Assembly: GCA_006218045.1 (NCBI GenBank)
Contig: VBWB01000008.1
Span: forward strand, 171,742 to 235,741
DNA: 64,000 nt
Source of the DNA: Stygiobacter sp.
GTDB lineage: Bacteria; Pseudomonadota; Alphaproteobacteria; Rhodospirillales; Magnetospirillaceae
Reading direction: 5' to 3'
Numbering within the stretch: the first letter of the stretch is position 1; each line of letters starts with the position of its first letter. The notes below the pieces were generated by a model. That model worked only from the letters and a program-made list of their open reading frames with translations, was not told the origin of the DNA and did not search any database. The position numbers and the translations under genes are program-made. Shown here piece after piece: positions 25,023 to 33,899 of the stretch.

Positions 25023-27602
25023 TCAGCCGATGCGATAGCCGATGCGCAAGGCGCCCCAATGGCGTCCGCCCACCATGATCGGGGCGGAGGCATCCTTCAT
25101 CATCACGTATTGACCGCCGCCCATGGCGCGGCGATAGGATTGCAGCAGGAACGGCTCGGTGTTGCGGGCGGCGTCCAGGCCGGTCTGGTCGTCGAAGATG
25201 CGGCGGTTGCGGCAATGCGCGTTGTTCCACTCGGCATCCGGGCCTTGCGGGTGGGCGAAGTCGGGGTTGTGGGTGGACAGATAGCCGTTGCGATCGACGG
25301 CGGCGCAAAAGACCACGCGCGGGTCGAAATCCAGCACCGCATTCTGGATGGTCGGCAGCAGCCGGTCGGTCAGGACGGTGAAGCGGGTCAGGTGCTGCGG
25401 CGGATTGCTGCCGGCGACGGGGCGGTAATCGGTGTCGAACAGGTCATCCGGACTGATTTCTCCCCGTTGGATCGCGCTTTCCAGGGTTTGGGCGATGGCG
25501 GTGGCGGTGGCCTGGGCCTTGGTGATGAAGGGCTCGTCGTCGGATTTGAAGCCGGTATCGGCCACATGGGCGAGGAAGGATTCGATCTCGCCGCGCAAGG
25601 TTTCGGCCTGACGGGCCAGGTGATGGGATGCATCCAGCACCGATTGCGCCGTACCCTGGGTCGAGGCGGTGGCCTGGCCGACGCTGCCGATGATGGCGCT
25701 GACCGCCCGGGTGGCCTGGGCGGCCAGTTCAGCTCCCTTGGCGATTTCACGGGTGGCGTTGCCTTGTTCCTCGATGGCGCTGGTCATCTCCCGCGACAAC
25801 CGGCCCATATCCCCGACGACGCCGATGATGCCGTCCATGGCTTGGGCGGCGCCATCGGTGACATTGCGCATGGCGGTGATCTGTTCGGCGATGTTCTCGG
25901 TGGCCAGGGCGGTCTGGTGAGCCAGGTTCTTGACCTCTTCCGCCACCACGGCGAAGCCTTTTCCCGCGTCGCCGGCGCGCGCCGCCTCGATGGTGGCGTT
26001 AAGCGCCAGCAGATTGGTCTGGTTGGCGATCATCGAGATGGTGCGCAACACCCCTTCGATATCGCGTGAATTGGCGACCACCTTGCGCATGGCCTCGCCC
26101 GCCTGGGCGGCATGCTCCATGGCGGTGCCGGTGACCTGGCCGGTGGTGCGCATGCGGCGGTCGATCTCGTCGATGGAGGCCGACAATTGGGTTGCCGCCG
26201 CCGCCACCGTGTTGACACTGCCCGAGGTGCGGCTGGCTTCGGCGTCGCCGGCTTCGGTCTGTTGCCGGGTCAGTTCGGCATTGCCCGACATGGCGCGGGC
26301 ATCGGCTTGCAGCTTTTCCGCCGCCGCGGTCACCGCGCGGACGATGCTGCCCACCTGGGTCTCGAAGTCGCGCATGGCCTTATCCATGTCGCGGCTGCGC
26401 AATTCCCGCAATTGGTTCTGGCGATCCTGTTCGCGCCGCAGATCGTCGGCCTGGGCCAAAGCCTGGCGGAACACGGCCATGGCCTGGGCCATGGCGCCGA
26501 TCTCGTCGCTGCGCTCGGTCGCCGGGATGGTCAATTGGCGGTCACCCTGGGCCAGACGCTGCATGGCACCGCTCATGGCCGCCAGCGCTCCGGTGATGCC
26601 CTTGGCGAACAGCACGCCGATGGCGCTGACCAGGGTCAGGACACCGATGCCGGCCACCAGCATGCGGTTGCGCATGGCGTGGACCGGGGCCAGGACCTCG
26701 ACCATGCTGGCGGCGGCCATCACCCGCCAGTTTAATCCCAGGGCGCTGCCGGCGCCGGCACTGGCGTGCATGACGGTGTCGTCATCACCGGCGTGGCCGA
26801 AGCGTGGCTTGCTGCGGGCGGTGCCATCGGCGCCGATGACATAGGCATCGCCGGTTTCCCCCAGCCCTTGCGGATTGCCGGCCACGTGGTCCAGGGCATC
26901 GGCGCGCAGACGGAAGGCCAGCACCGCCAGCACCGGCGATTGTTCGGCTCCCAGCAGCACCGGCGCGGCGAGAAAGGCATTGCGCTGGCCCAGATGGTCG
27001 GTGTGGTCGAGCCCGCGCACCTGTCCGCCCCGGGGATCGGCGATGATGGCGGCGACCAGCGTTTGCAGTGGCCCGGTGGCCAGCGGACGGGCGAAATCCT
27101 GATCCTTGGCGACGCTGTAGATGACCTCGCCCTTGGGGCTGAGGATCAGCACGTCGGCCAGATGGCGGCGCTGGCGCAAATCGTCCAGCCAGGCTTGCAG
27201 GCGCTGGTGGGCCATGTCGTACAGGCTGTTGCTGTCGGGCTTTTCCAGTTTATGCAGATTGCCGGGGCCATGGGGGTTCTGCTCGACATAGCGCAGGCGC
27301 AGGCTTTGGCTGACGTCGCCGTTGCCGGCCTCGACCCGCCAGCCGTTGTTAAGCGCGATCACCGCGTCGCGCAATGACCGGGTATTGGCGGTCAAGGCCA
27401 GATCGCCGACCAATCCATCCAGCAAGGTGTCGACGGCGCCGGCGCGAGAGTGCGCCAGTGCCGACAGCCTTTCCTGCGCCGCTAGGCTCAGGCGGTCGGC
27501 GGCGGTCACATAGGCGAAGATGCCCAGGCACAGGGCGGTGACGGCGCAGGCCATCACCAGCGCCGCCGGAATGGTGTGGCGCAACAGAAAACGCTTGCTC
27601 AT
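25023..27602 (-). CDS. Methyl-accepting chemotaxis protein with Cache-like sensor and extra C-terminal sensory domain
   Basis: 859 residues from ATG 27602 behind GGGAGG. TM1 is at about 11-33, a Cache-like periplasmic domain spans 35-310, TM2 about 315-335, then HAMP and the signalling domain with tip [23 protein letters not shown]. The last about 170 residues form a further domain absent from standard MCPs: it contains LDFDPRVVFCAAVDRNGYL, WNNAHCRNRRIFDDQTGL and RHWGALRIGY, and looks like a cytoplasmic Cache/PAS-like fold. The same domain ends the neighbouring receptor at 27868. A TM-anchored receptor with sensors on both sides of the membrane is implied. Confidence 0.92.
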   Translation of the reverse strand: MSKRFLLRHTIPAALVMACAVTALCLGIFAYVTAADRLSLAAQERLSALAHSRAGAVDTLLDGLVGDLALTANTRSLRDAVIALNNGWRVEAGNGDVSQSLRLRYVEQNPHGPGNLHKLEKPDSNSLYDMAHQRLQAWLDDLRQRRHLADVLILSPKGEVIYSVAKDQDFARPLATGPLQTLVAAIIADPRGGQVRGLDHTDHLGQRNAFLAAPVLLGAEQSPVLAVLAFRLRADALDHVAGNPQGLGETGDAYVIGADGTARSKPRFGHAGDDDTVMHASAGAGSALGLNWRVMAAASMVEVLAPVHAMRNRMLVAGIGVLTLVSAIGVLFAKGITGALAAMSGAMQRLAQGDRQLTIPATERSDEIGAMAQAMAVFRQALAQADDLRREQDRQNQLRELRSRDMDKAMRDFETQVGSIVRAVTAAAEKLQADARAMSGNAELTRQQTEAGDAEASRTSGSVNTVAAAATQLSASIDEIDRRMRTTGQVTGTAMEHAAQAGEAMRKVVANSRDIEGVLRTISMIANQTNLLALNATIEAARAGDAGKGFAVVAEEVKNLAHQTALATENIAEQITAMRNVTDGAAQAMDGIIGVVGDMGRLSREMTSAIEEQGNATREIAKGAELAAQATRAVSAIIGSVGQATASTQGTAQSVLDASHHLARQAETLRGEIESFLAHVADTGFKSDDEPFITKAQATATAIAQTLESAIQRGEISPDDLFDTDYRPVAGSNPPQHLTRFTVLTDRLLPTIQNAVLDFDPRVVFCAAVDRNGYLSTHNPDFAHPQGPDAEWNNAHCRNRRIFDDQTGLDAARNTEPFLLQSYRRAMGGGQYVMMKDASAPIMVGGRHWGALRIGYRIG

Positions 27603-27811
27603 TTGGCCTCCCAGAAGCCACACATGGCGTGCGGACAAATCGTCTGAGTGCGTGTGTTCCCACGTCATTAGTGTAGGAAAGTAGAGCAAGTTGATTATGT
27701 TTGAGTCAATATTTGTGCGATGCGAAATCTAAGGTCATAAGTATAGATTATGCTTAAATTGTTAATACTGTTGCTGTTTGTGTTTGGATTGTATCCAATT
27801 ATTGTGCTTTA
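27603..27811. promoter_or_regulatory. AT-rich intergenic region between two MCP genes
   Basis: About 200 bp far richer in A+T than the flanking genes, upstream of the MCP read from 27602. It contains the palindrome TTGGAT-TGT-ATCCAA at 27784-27798 and several TATA-like runs (TATAGATTATG near 27743). It most likely carries the promoter of the minus-strand MCP. Confidence 0.5.
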
Positions 27812-27847
27812 AAACAAAAAAGGCGTGCAATGACGGTTGCACGCCTT
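27812..27847 (-). terminator. Rho-independent terminator of the cytosolic MCP gene
   Basis: On the minus strand an 11-bp stem AAGGCGTGCAA (27837-27847) with loop CCGTCA pairs with TTGCACGCCTT (27820-27830), followed by a run of six T. It lies 20 bp after the stop at 27868. Confidence 0.93.
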
Positions 27848-27867
27848 GGCTGTGGGAATGGTTGGTC

Positions 27868-29286
27868 TCAGCTGGTGATGCGATAGCCGATGCGCACACC
27901 GCCCCAGTGGCGGCCCTTGATCGTCACCGGAGCCGAGACGTCCTTCATCATCACGAACTTGCCGCCGCCCATGTCACGGCGATAGGTCTGCAACAGGAAG
28001 GTCTGGGTGTTGCGACCGGCGCGCAGGCCGGTGCGGTCGTTGAAGATGCGCCGGTTGCGGCAATTGGCGTTGTTCCACACCGGATCATGGGTGGGCTTTT
28101 GCGAGAATTTGTTGTTGTGGGTGGGCAAAAAGCCGTTGCGGTCGACGGTGGCGCAAAAGGCGACGCGCGGGTCGAAATCCAGCACCGGTTCCTGCAATGC
28201 CGGCAACAGCTTGTCGCTCAGGGTGACGAACTTGGTCATGTGCTGGATCGGGTTGCTGCCGCCGATTTCCTGGTAATTCTCGTCGAACAGGGCGTCCAGG
28301 GTGATCTGACCGCTGTCCACCGCCTGGGTGAACAAGGCGGCGACCTTGCCGGCCACCTCTTGCACCAAGGTGATGAACGGGGTATCGCCGGTACGGAAGC
28401 CGGAATCGGCGATGAAGCCGATCAATTCCTCGGAATTGCTGAGCAGCGAGGTGATGCGTTCGTCGGCGCGCCGCAAGCTTTCGCTGGTCATGGAAATGCC
28501 CTCGAAGAACTTGTCGATCTCGGTGATGACGTCGGAGCACTGGTTCATCGAGGTCGAGGCCGCTTCGGAAATATCGCTGACCCTTGATTCCACCGTGTCG
28601 ATGGCGCGGCCGAACACCGATACCGCCTCATTGATGACGCCGACGCCGGAATTGACCGAATCGGCCATGCGCAGGGTATCGGTGGACGACGAGATCAGAT
28701 CGGTGACCGACCCCGACAGTTTGCCCACCGTCTGGTCGATGCCGTCGGTGACCTCGGCGGTCTGGCGGGCCAGGGTCTTGACCTCGGTGGCGACCACGGC
28801 AAAACCTTTGCCGGCCTCGCCGGCCCGGGCCGCCTCGATGGTGGCGTTAAGGGCCAAAAGGTTGGTCTGCCGGGCGATCTTCTGGATGTCGCGCGACATG
28901 GTCGACACTTCGCCCAGGGCGCCTTCCAGTTCCTCCAGTCGTTCCTCGATGCCTTGCACAGAGCCGACCAGGCGATTGATGTCGCCCAGGGCAGCCCCGA
29001 TGGTTTGCAGCGATTCGCCTGACTGGCGTCCAGCCTGCCCGGTGACGTCGCGGGTTTCGCGTCCGGCGCTGTCGATGCGGCGGATGGCTTCGGCCATGGT
29101 GTGGGCGATGCCCTTCAGATGGCCGAACAATTCTTCCTGATGTTTGACGAACTTGGCCAAGCCGTCGATGGTGCCGGCGATATCGGCAACCTCAAGGCTT
29201 AGATTCTCGATTTTCTCCAGGACTTCCGAGGCGAAATGATCCGCTTTCTCGGATGCCGGACGGACCTCGCCCACATGCACATTCAT
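27868..29286 (-). CDS. Cytosolic methyl-accepting chemotaxis protein with C-terminal sensory domain
   Basis: 472 residues from ATG 29286 (AGGGAGGG upstream). There is no membrane segment: an N-terminal helical region runs straight into the signalling domain, with tip [23 protein letters not shown] near 147-169. After about residue 300 comes the same approximately 170-residue domain as in the upstream neighbour ([49 protein letters not shown]). It is therefore a soluble receptor that senses an internal signal through its C-terminus. It has its own strong terminator, so it is transcribed apart from the MCP that follows. Confidence 0.92.
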   Translation of the reverse strand: MNVHVGEVRPASEKADHFASEVLEKIENLSLEVADIAGTIDGLAKFVKHQEELFGHLKGIAHTMAEAIRRIDSAGRETRDVTGQAGRQSGESLQTIGAALGDINRLVGSVQGIEERLEELEGALGEVSTMSRDIQKIARQTNLLALNATIEAARAGEAGKGFAVVATEVKTLARQTAEVTDGIDQTVGKLSGSVTDLISSSTDTLRMADSVNSGVGVINEAVSVFGRAIDTVESRVSDISEAASTSMNQCSDVITEIDKFFEGISMTSESLRRADERITSLLSNSEELIGFIADSGFRTGDTPFITLVQEVAGKVAALFTQAVDSGQITLDALFDENYQEIGGSNPIQHMTKFVTLSDKLLPALQEPVLDFDPRVAFCATVDRNGFLPTHNNKFSQKPTHDPVWNNANCRNRRIFNDRTGLRAGRNTQTFLLQTYRRDMGGGKFVMMKDVSAPVTIKGRHWGGVRIGYRITS

Positions 29287-29513
29287 CCGTGCCCTCCCTT
29301 GAGGCATTCTTATTGGACCCCGTGGACTTTGCGTCCGTTATGGTGTTACCACAAGTTAAACAAACGCAGGCTTCCGGGTCAATCATTACACAGGATTACG
29401 CCAAATCCGGCGGCAGTATGAACCTAATGGACGTGTAAAATCCCGTGTCGCACCCATAACCTTAAAATGAATCTGGGTGTTGCGCACCGATATTGCTTCC
29501 AAAGACGGAATTT

Positions 29514-31511
29514 CTAATACTTATGGTCATGGCAAAGCGCCCAGGCGCGCAGCCATTCTGCCACGCTCCACGCTTGCGAGATGCAACCGCGCGGGAGATG
29601 CGGCGGTTCGGCGTCGAAGACTTCGCCGATACTGCCGATGCCGAACTGGTGGAGATGCGGCACCATGGCGCGCAGGTCGCTTTTGACCTGATCGCGGTCG
29701 CCGGGATGGGTCTTCAGCCAGGCTTCGGCGAAGGGGCCGATCAGCCAGGCCCACACCGTACCTTGGTGATAGCTGCCATCGCGAGCCCAGCGATCACCGA
29801 AAAACTGCGGTTTATAGGCCGGGTGGTCGGGGGACAGCGACCGCAATCCCACCGGAGTCAGCAAATGGTCACGCAAGGCGGCCATGACCATGGGCCAGCG
29901 GGCCGGATCGAGCACGGCATGGGGCAGGGCGACGGCGAAGACCTGATTGGGCCGCAGACTGCCATCGGCACCGCCGGGGCCGTCGACCACATCGAACAGA
30001 TAGCCCGGGCGGTCGGCCCAGAAGCGGCGGTTGAAGGCGGTGCGGATGCGGGTGGCGAGGAGGCGGTACGGGCTGGCGTCACGGCCCAAAAGCTGGTGCC
30101 ACTCGGCCATCAGCGCGATGGCATTGTACCACAGGGCGTTGATCTCCACCGCCTTGCCCCGGCGCGGCGTCACCACCCAATCCTCCACCTTGGCATCCAT
30201 CCAGGTCAGTTGCAGCCCGTCTTCGCCCTGGTGCAGCAGGCCATCGGCGGGGTCCATGGCGATGCCGAAGCGGGTTCCGGCCTGATGATGGGCGACCATG
30301 TCGGTCAACACCGGCAGCTGGGCGCGCAGGAAGTCCAGATCTTGGGTGACCGCCACCACCCGTCCGACGGCGTGGAAGAACCACAAGCTGGCATCGGCGG
30401 TGTTGTACAGGCCGCTTTCATGGCCGTCGGGGAACATGTTGGGGATCAGGCCGTCGCGCACATGGCGGGCGAAGCCTTGCAGGATCAGCTTGGCGTCGTC
30501 GGCACGACCGGTCAGCAGGGTCAGGCCTTCCAGGGCGATCATGGTGTCGCGGCCCCAATCGGCGAACCAGTGATAGCCGGCCATGATCGACCGGGCGCCT
30601 TCGGCGGCCATGATCGACCGGGCGCCTTCGGCGGCCAGACGGTGGCGGGGGGTGACGACGAAGCTGTCGGCGGCCAGCACCAGTTCCGCCGCCGCCCCTT
30701 GGCGCAAGGCGGGATGGGCGCGGGCGAGCAGGGCTTGGCGGCGGGTGATCTCCGCCGCCCAGGCATCACCGGCGGCGGCATCGTCGCAGCCCCCGGCGGC
30801 GGCATCGTCGCATCTCAAGGTCAGTTCCGCCCCATGGTCGCGGTCCAGGGAACACAGCAGGTGGCCGGGCGACCACAGCGGCCCCTGGCCGGGGTCGCCG
30901 CCTTCGGCTTCGTTGGCATAGAACAAGGTGGTGGTCAGCGGGTCGGCCAGGGCTTCGGCGTCCAGGCCGTCGAGGATCAGGCGAACCGGCGGATAATCGG
31001 GGCTGGTGGCTACCAGCTCCGCCCCCCAGAGAGCGGTCTCGCCCCAGGCCGGGGCGCCGTTCACCGGCAGGCCGTGCGGGCGCGCCTGCACCCACGGGCG
31101 GATGGACAGGCTGCGGCAATGGCCGGCCAACACCCGCCAGCGCGCATGGGTGACGTTGCGGCCATACTCCATCACCAGCCGGCGTTCGATCAGGCACTCG
31201 CCGCATTGGAACAGCCATACCGGCAGCCCCCATTCCAGCCGGAATTCCAGCAAGGCGCCGTCGCCGTCGGCCCCGGTCCCCAGGCTGAATTGGCGACCGT
31301 CGCCCAGATGAACCATGTCCTCGACGCGGTTGACCAGCATGGTGCGGCCCAAGGGCGGCGGCAGCGCCGCCACCAGCCAGCCGTGATAGCGGCGGATGGG
31401 CGGGCCGGCGACGGGGCCGGTGGCATAGCCGCCCAGGCCGTTGGCGATCAGCCATTCCCGCGGCGCCTGGGCCGGTTCGCTGCTGGGATGGATGACGCGG
31501 GTGGGGATCAT
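29514..31511 (-). CDS. Glycogen-debranching-type amylo-alpha-1,6-glucosidase (GH133-like)
   Basis: 665 residues from ATG 31511; upstream frame to 31592 starts at a GTG inside a ribosome-site-like AAGGAG, so it is less likely. The N-terminal domain opens with REWLIANGLGGYATG and has RRYHGWLVAALPPPLGR; the C-terminal (alpha/alpha)6 domain has GYHWFADWGRDTMIALEGL, GLIPNMFPDG, NTADASLWFFHAV and YHQGTVWAWLIGPF. It would hydrolyse alpha-1,6 branch stubs of glycogen. Two short tandem duplications interrupt it: AAEGARSIM twice, directly before the active-site GYHWF, and CDDAAAG twice about 60 residues earlier. No other glycogen genes are nearby. Confidence 0.88.
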   Translation of the reverse strand: MIPTRVIHPSSEPAQAPREWLIANGLGGYATGPVAGPPIRRYHGWLVAALPPPLGRTMLVNRVEDMVHLGDGRQFSLGTGADGDGALLEFRLEWGLPVWLFQCGECLIERRLVMEYGRNVTHARWRVLAGHCRSLSIRPWVQARPHGLPVNGAPAWGETALWGAELVATSPDYPPVRLILDGLDAEALADPLTTTLFYANEAEGGDPGQGPLWSPGHLLCSLDRDHGAELTLRCDDAAAGGCDDAAAGDAWAAEITRRQALLARAHPALRQGAAAELVLAADSFVVTPRHRLAAEGARSIMAAEGARSIMAGYHWFADWGRDTMIALEGLTLLTGRADDAKLILQGFARHVRDGLIPNMFPDGHESGLYNTADASLWFFHAVGRVVAVTQDLDFLRAQLPVLTDMVAHHQAGTRFGIAMDPADGLLHQGEDGLQLTWMDAKVEDWVVTPRRGKAVEINALWYNAIALMAEWHQLLGRDASPYRLLATRIRTAFNRRFWADRPGYLFDVVDGPGGADGSLRPNQVFAVALPHAVLDPARWPMVMAALRDHLLTPVGLRSLSPDHPAYKPQFFGDRWARDGSYHQGTVWAWLIGPFAEAWLKTHPGDRDQVKSDLRAMVPHLHQFGIGSIGEVFDAEPPHLPRGCISQAWSVAEWLRAWALCHDHKY
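30580..30633. repeat. 27-bp tandem duplication inside the debranching enzyme gene
   Basis: Two identical 27-bp units (30580-30606 and 30607-30633, beginning GCCATGATCGACCGGGCGCC) duplicate nine residues just before the conserved GYHWFADWGRD motif, keeping frame. Confidence 0.95.
30771..30812. repeat. 24-bp tandem duplication inside the debranching enzyme gene
   Basis: GGCGGCGGCATCGTCGCA occurs at 30771-30788 and again at 30795-30812, a 24-bp period giving CDDAAAG twice in the protein. Frame is kept. Confidence 0.9.
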
Positions 31512-31607
31512 GGACGCGACCTTGCCGGTTGACCTGGGGTCATGGTGTGGCTTGCTTGGCGTCACGGCAAGCTGGGATTTGGTCTCCTTCACTTTGTTGG
31601 ATTATTC

Positions 31608-31678
31608 GACACGAATGAACGCGAATGAACACGGATATAAAGAAAAACTATTCGTGTTTATTCGTGTTTATTCGTGTC
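31608..31678 (+). repeat. Long hairpin with 10-bp direct repeats in an intergenic region
   Basis: The 223-bp gap between the debranching enzyme and the next plus-strand gene holds a 29-bp stem: left arm 31608-31636, right arm 31650-31678, 13-nt A-rich loop. In plus-strand RNA all 29 positions pair, 25 Watson-Crick and 4 G-U. The right arm is ATTCGTGTTT twice plus ATTCGTGTC; the left arm carries the matching periodicity. Confidence 0.85.
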
Positions 31679-31734
31679 ATGAATCCACGTCGGCTGAGGC
31701 TAATGACTTATCGCAAGGCGTGATCGAGGCGGTG

Positions 31735-31920
31735 ATGAGCGGTTGGGGCTGCGTGCACGAAGTCAACGAAACCTGCACCCGGGTGGCTGGTCGTCCCTGC
31801 GATCCGGGGATGAGGGGCTGCGTGCTGGCCGGACGCTTCCGCTTTTCCAACGACGACAAGAACCGCCCGCCGCGCCGGCCGGTCGAGACGTCCGCCGTCG
31901 TCGACACCGATCAAGGCTGA
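31735..31920 (+). CDS. Four-cysteine small protein, unknown function
   Basis: 61 residues from ATG 31735, with GAGGCGG directly upstream; the frame is open further but includes the hairpin repeat region. MSGWGCVHEVNETC is followed by RPCDPGMRGCVLAGRF, giving cysteines at 6, 14, 22 and 29 (spacing 7, 7, 6) with H8 nearby, then a polar Arg/Pro-rich tail. The even spacing suggests a small zinc- or iron-sulfur-binding module. It is convergent with the following minus-strand gene, stop to stop without a gap. Reality as a gene is supported by the ribosome site and motif density rather than by a recognised family. Confidence 0.55.
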   Translation: MSGWGCVHEVNETCTRVAGRPCDPGMRGCVLAGRFRFSNDDKNRPPRRPVETSAVVDTDQG

Positions 31921-32550
31921 TCAGCGGCCATTATTGCCGTTGCCCAGCTCGGGCAGCCACGTGGCGGTGCCCGATCCTTGCGGCGGCATGCCGGCGCGGG
32001 CCTGGGCTTGGGCGACCTGCGCCGCGGTCGGCGGCGGCGGCTTGGGCGGAGCTGGTGGGGCTGGGCTGCCATCGGCGGCCAAGAGCGGTTCGCCGGCGGG
32101 AGCGGGAACGGGAGCGGCGGCTTCCTTGTCCTCGGCCTTTTTCCCGGACTTGCCCAAGGCTTTCAGCCGATTGTCGATATTGGTGATGGCGGCGCGGTCG
32201 GAATCCACCGCCTTGACCCATTCGGCCCGCTCGACCTTCAAGGCGGCTTCCAGGGCGTCGAGACGGGCGGTGAAGGGCTGGGTCAGTTCGCCCACCTTGG
32301 TCTGCGCCTCGATGTGCATGTTGGATTTGATCTTCTCGATCTCCTCCAGCAGGTCGCGCTTGATCCATTTGGACTTCTTGTCCAACTCGTCGCCCATCTT
32401 GGTCAGGCGGTCTTCCACTTCCGAATTGATCTGGACCTTGATCTCATAGGCCGACTTGACCAGATTGGCCATGTACATCATCAGACCGCCACCGATGATC
32501 AGGATCACCCCGGCCGCCAAAGAGATGATGAGAACGGTGGAAAAACTCAT
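31921..32550 (-). CDS. Membrane-anchored coiled-coil protein with Pro-rich tail
   Basis: 209 residues from ATG 32550; a GTG at 32601 would add 17 residues. One membrane helix at 5-29 (VLIISLAAGVILIIGGGLMMYM) is followed by a charged coiled coil at 32-140 (EVEDRLTKMGDELDKKSKWIKRD region) and a C-terminal segment of Ala/Pro repeats (PAPPAPPKPPPP) ending in a Gly/Asn tail. The architecture suggests a structural or scaffolding protein facing the cytosol or periplasm. No family recognised. Confidence 0.65.
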   Translation of the reverse strand: MSFSTVLIISLAAGVILIIGGGLMMYMANLVKSAYEIKVQINSEVEDRLTKMGDELDKKSKWIKRDLLEEIEKIKSNMHIEAQTKVGELTQPFTARLDALEAALKVERAEWVKAVDSDRAAITNIDNRLKALGKSGKKAEDKEAAAPVPAPAGEPLLAADGSPAPPAPPKPPPPTAAQVAQAQARAGMPPQGSGTATWLPELGNGNNGR

Positions 32551-32784
32551 GAAATCCGCCGGGCCGTGCGCTGGGGTGAGTGGGGTCGCCTGTTCCGACA
32601 CTGTGGGTCATCGCCGATTGCAATGCAACACCTGTTGGCGGACGGGCACACTTGTTGCAATGTCGTAATAAGTGGCAGCGGCGCGTCGATTGGCGAAGAT
32701 TTCATCGCAACGCGGCATGGGCTGTTGACTCGCTGGCTTCATGATCTGAATATCCGCCATTCCACATGCCCACGGGGGATGCCC

Positions 32785-33888
32785 ATGTTCGCTCGACTGT
32801 CTCGTTTCGCCGCCTTCGCGGTGGTTGGTCTGGCCGCTGTTTCCGCCCAGGCCGAAGACAAGGTTTTGAACGTCTACAACTGGTCCGACTACATCGCCAA
32901 GGACACCTTGGAGAAGTTCACCAAGGAAACCGGCATCAAGGTGAAGTACGACACCTATGGTGACAACGAGGTGCTGGACAACAAGCTGATGACCGGCAAG
33001 TCCGGCTATGACGTGGTGTTCCCGTCGGCCTCGCCGTTCTTCGCCCAGCAGATCAAGGCCGGCGTGTTCCAGAAGCTGGACTTGGCCAAGATCCCCAATG
33101 CCGGCGGTCTGGACAAGGCGGTGATGAAGAGCCTGACGGTGTCCGATCCGGGCAATGCCCATGGCGTGCCCTACATGATGGCGGCCACCGGTTTCGGCTT
33201 CAACGTCGACGCCATCAAGAAGCTGGCTCCCGATGCGCCCACCGATTCCTGGGCCATGCTGTTCGACCCGGCGGTGGTGTCGAAGCTGAAGTCGTGCGGT
33301 GTCGCCTTGCTCGACACGCCCTCTGAAGCGGTGCCGGCCATTCAGATGTTCATGGGCAAGGACCCCAATGTCCAGAACGAGGAAAACCTCAAGCTGGCCA
33401 TGGACGGCCTGACCGCCGTGCGTCCCAACTTCCGCTACATCCACTCGGAAAAGTACCGGTCCGATCTGGCCAACGGCGATATCTGTCTGGCGCTCGGCTA
33501 TGTCGGCGATCTGGTGCAGTCGCGCACCCGTGCCGCCGCCGCCAAGAAGAAGCAGAACATCCAGGTGGTCATCCCCAAGGAAGGCGCCCTGGTCAACATC
33601 GACATGATGGCCATCCCCGCCGATGCCCCGCATCCGGAGGCGGCGCATGCCTTCATCAACTTCATCCTGCGTCCCGACGTGGTCGCCGCCATCACCAACG
33701 AAACCGGCTATGCCAACGCGGTGCCGGCGTCGCTGCCCATGGTCGACCCGGAAATGGCCAAGGACCCGGTCATCTTCCCGCCCGACGACGTGCGGGCCAA
33801 GATGATCACCCCGCCGCTGCCCGGTGGTAAGGAATACGACCGCGCCCGTTCGCGCGCCTGGTCGAAATTCCGCGCCGCCAAGAAGTAA
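32785..33888 (+). CDS. potF: Polyamine ABC transporter periplasmic binding protein
   Basis: 367 residues from ATG 32785, with GGGGG 6 bp upstream (ATG 32779 is an in-frame alternative). The signal peptide is RLSRFAAFAVVGLAAVSAQA. The mature start LNVYNWSDYIAKDTLEKF and the later KLMTGKSGYDVVFPSA are hallmarks of PotF/PotD; W and D residues of NWSDY contribute to the polyamine pocket in the family. It captures putrescine or spermidine in the periplasm and delivers it to PotGHI, encoded immediately downstream on the same strand with tight or overlapping starts. Confidence 0.94.
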   Translation: MFARLSRFAAFAVVGLAAVSAQAEDKVLNVYNWSDYIAKDTLEKFTKETGIKVKYDTYGDNEVLDNKLMTGKSGYDVVFPSASPFFAQQIKAGVFQKLDLAKIPNAGGLDKAVMKSLTVSDPGNAHGVPYMMAATGFGFNVDAIKKLAPDAPTDSWAMLFDPAVVSKLKSCGVALLDTPSEAVPAIQMFMGKDPNVQNEENLKLAMDGLTAVRPNFRYIHSEKYRSDLANGDICLALGYVGDLVQSRTRAAAAKKKQNIQVVIPKEGALVNIDMMAIPADAPHPEAAHAFINFILRPDVVAAITNETGYANAVPASLPMVDPEMAKDPVIFPPDDVRAKMITPPLPGGKEYDRARSRAWSKFRAAKK

Positions 33889-33899
33889 GGGCCATCCCG

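Noticed and set aside
29287..29513. Short frames between the soluble MCP and the debranching enzyme gene
   Set aside because: About 60-codon frames without ribosome sites or motifs; region treated as promoter/3' spacer.
31441..31734. Upstream extension of the four-cysteine protein
   Set aside because: It would run through the debranching enzyme start region and the long hairpin; no ribosome site or conserved pattern there.
32551..32784. Inverted TGCAACA-type repeats upstream of potF
   Set aside because: Arms are short and imperfect; probably the potF promoter region but no specific site can be supported.
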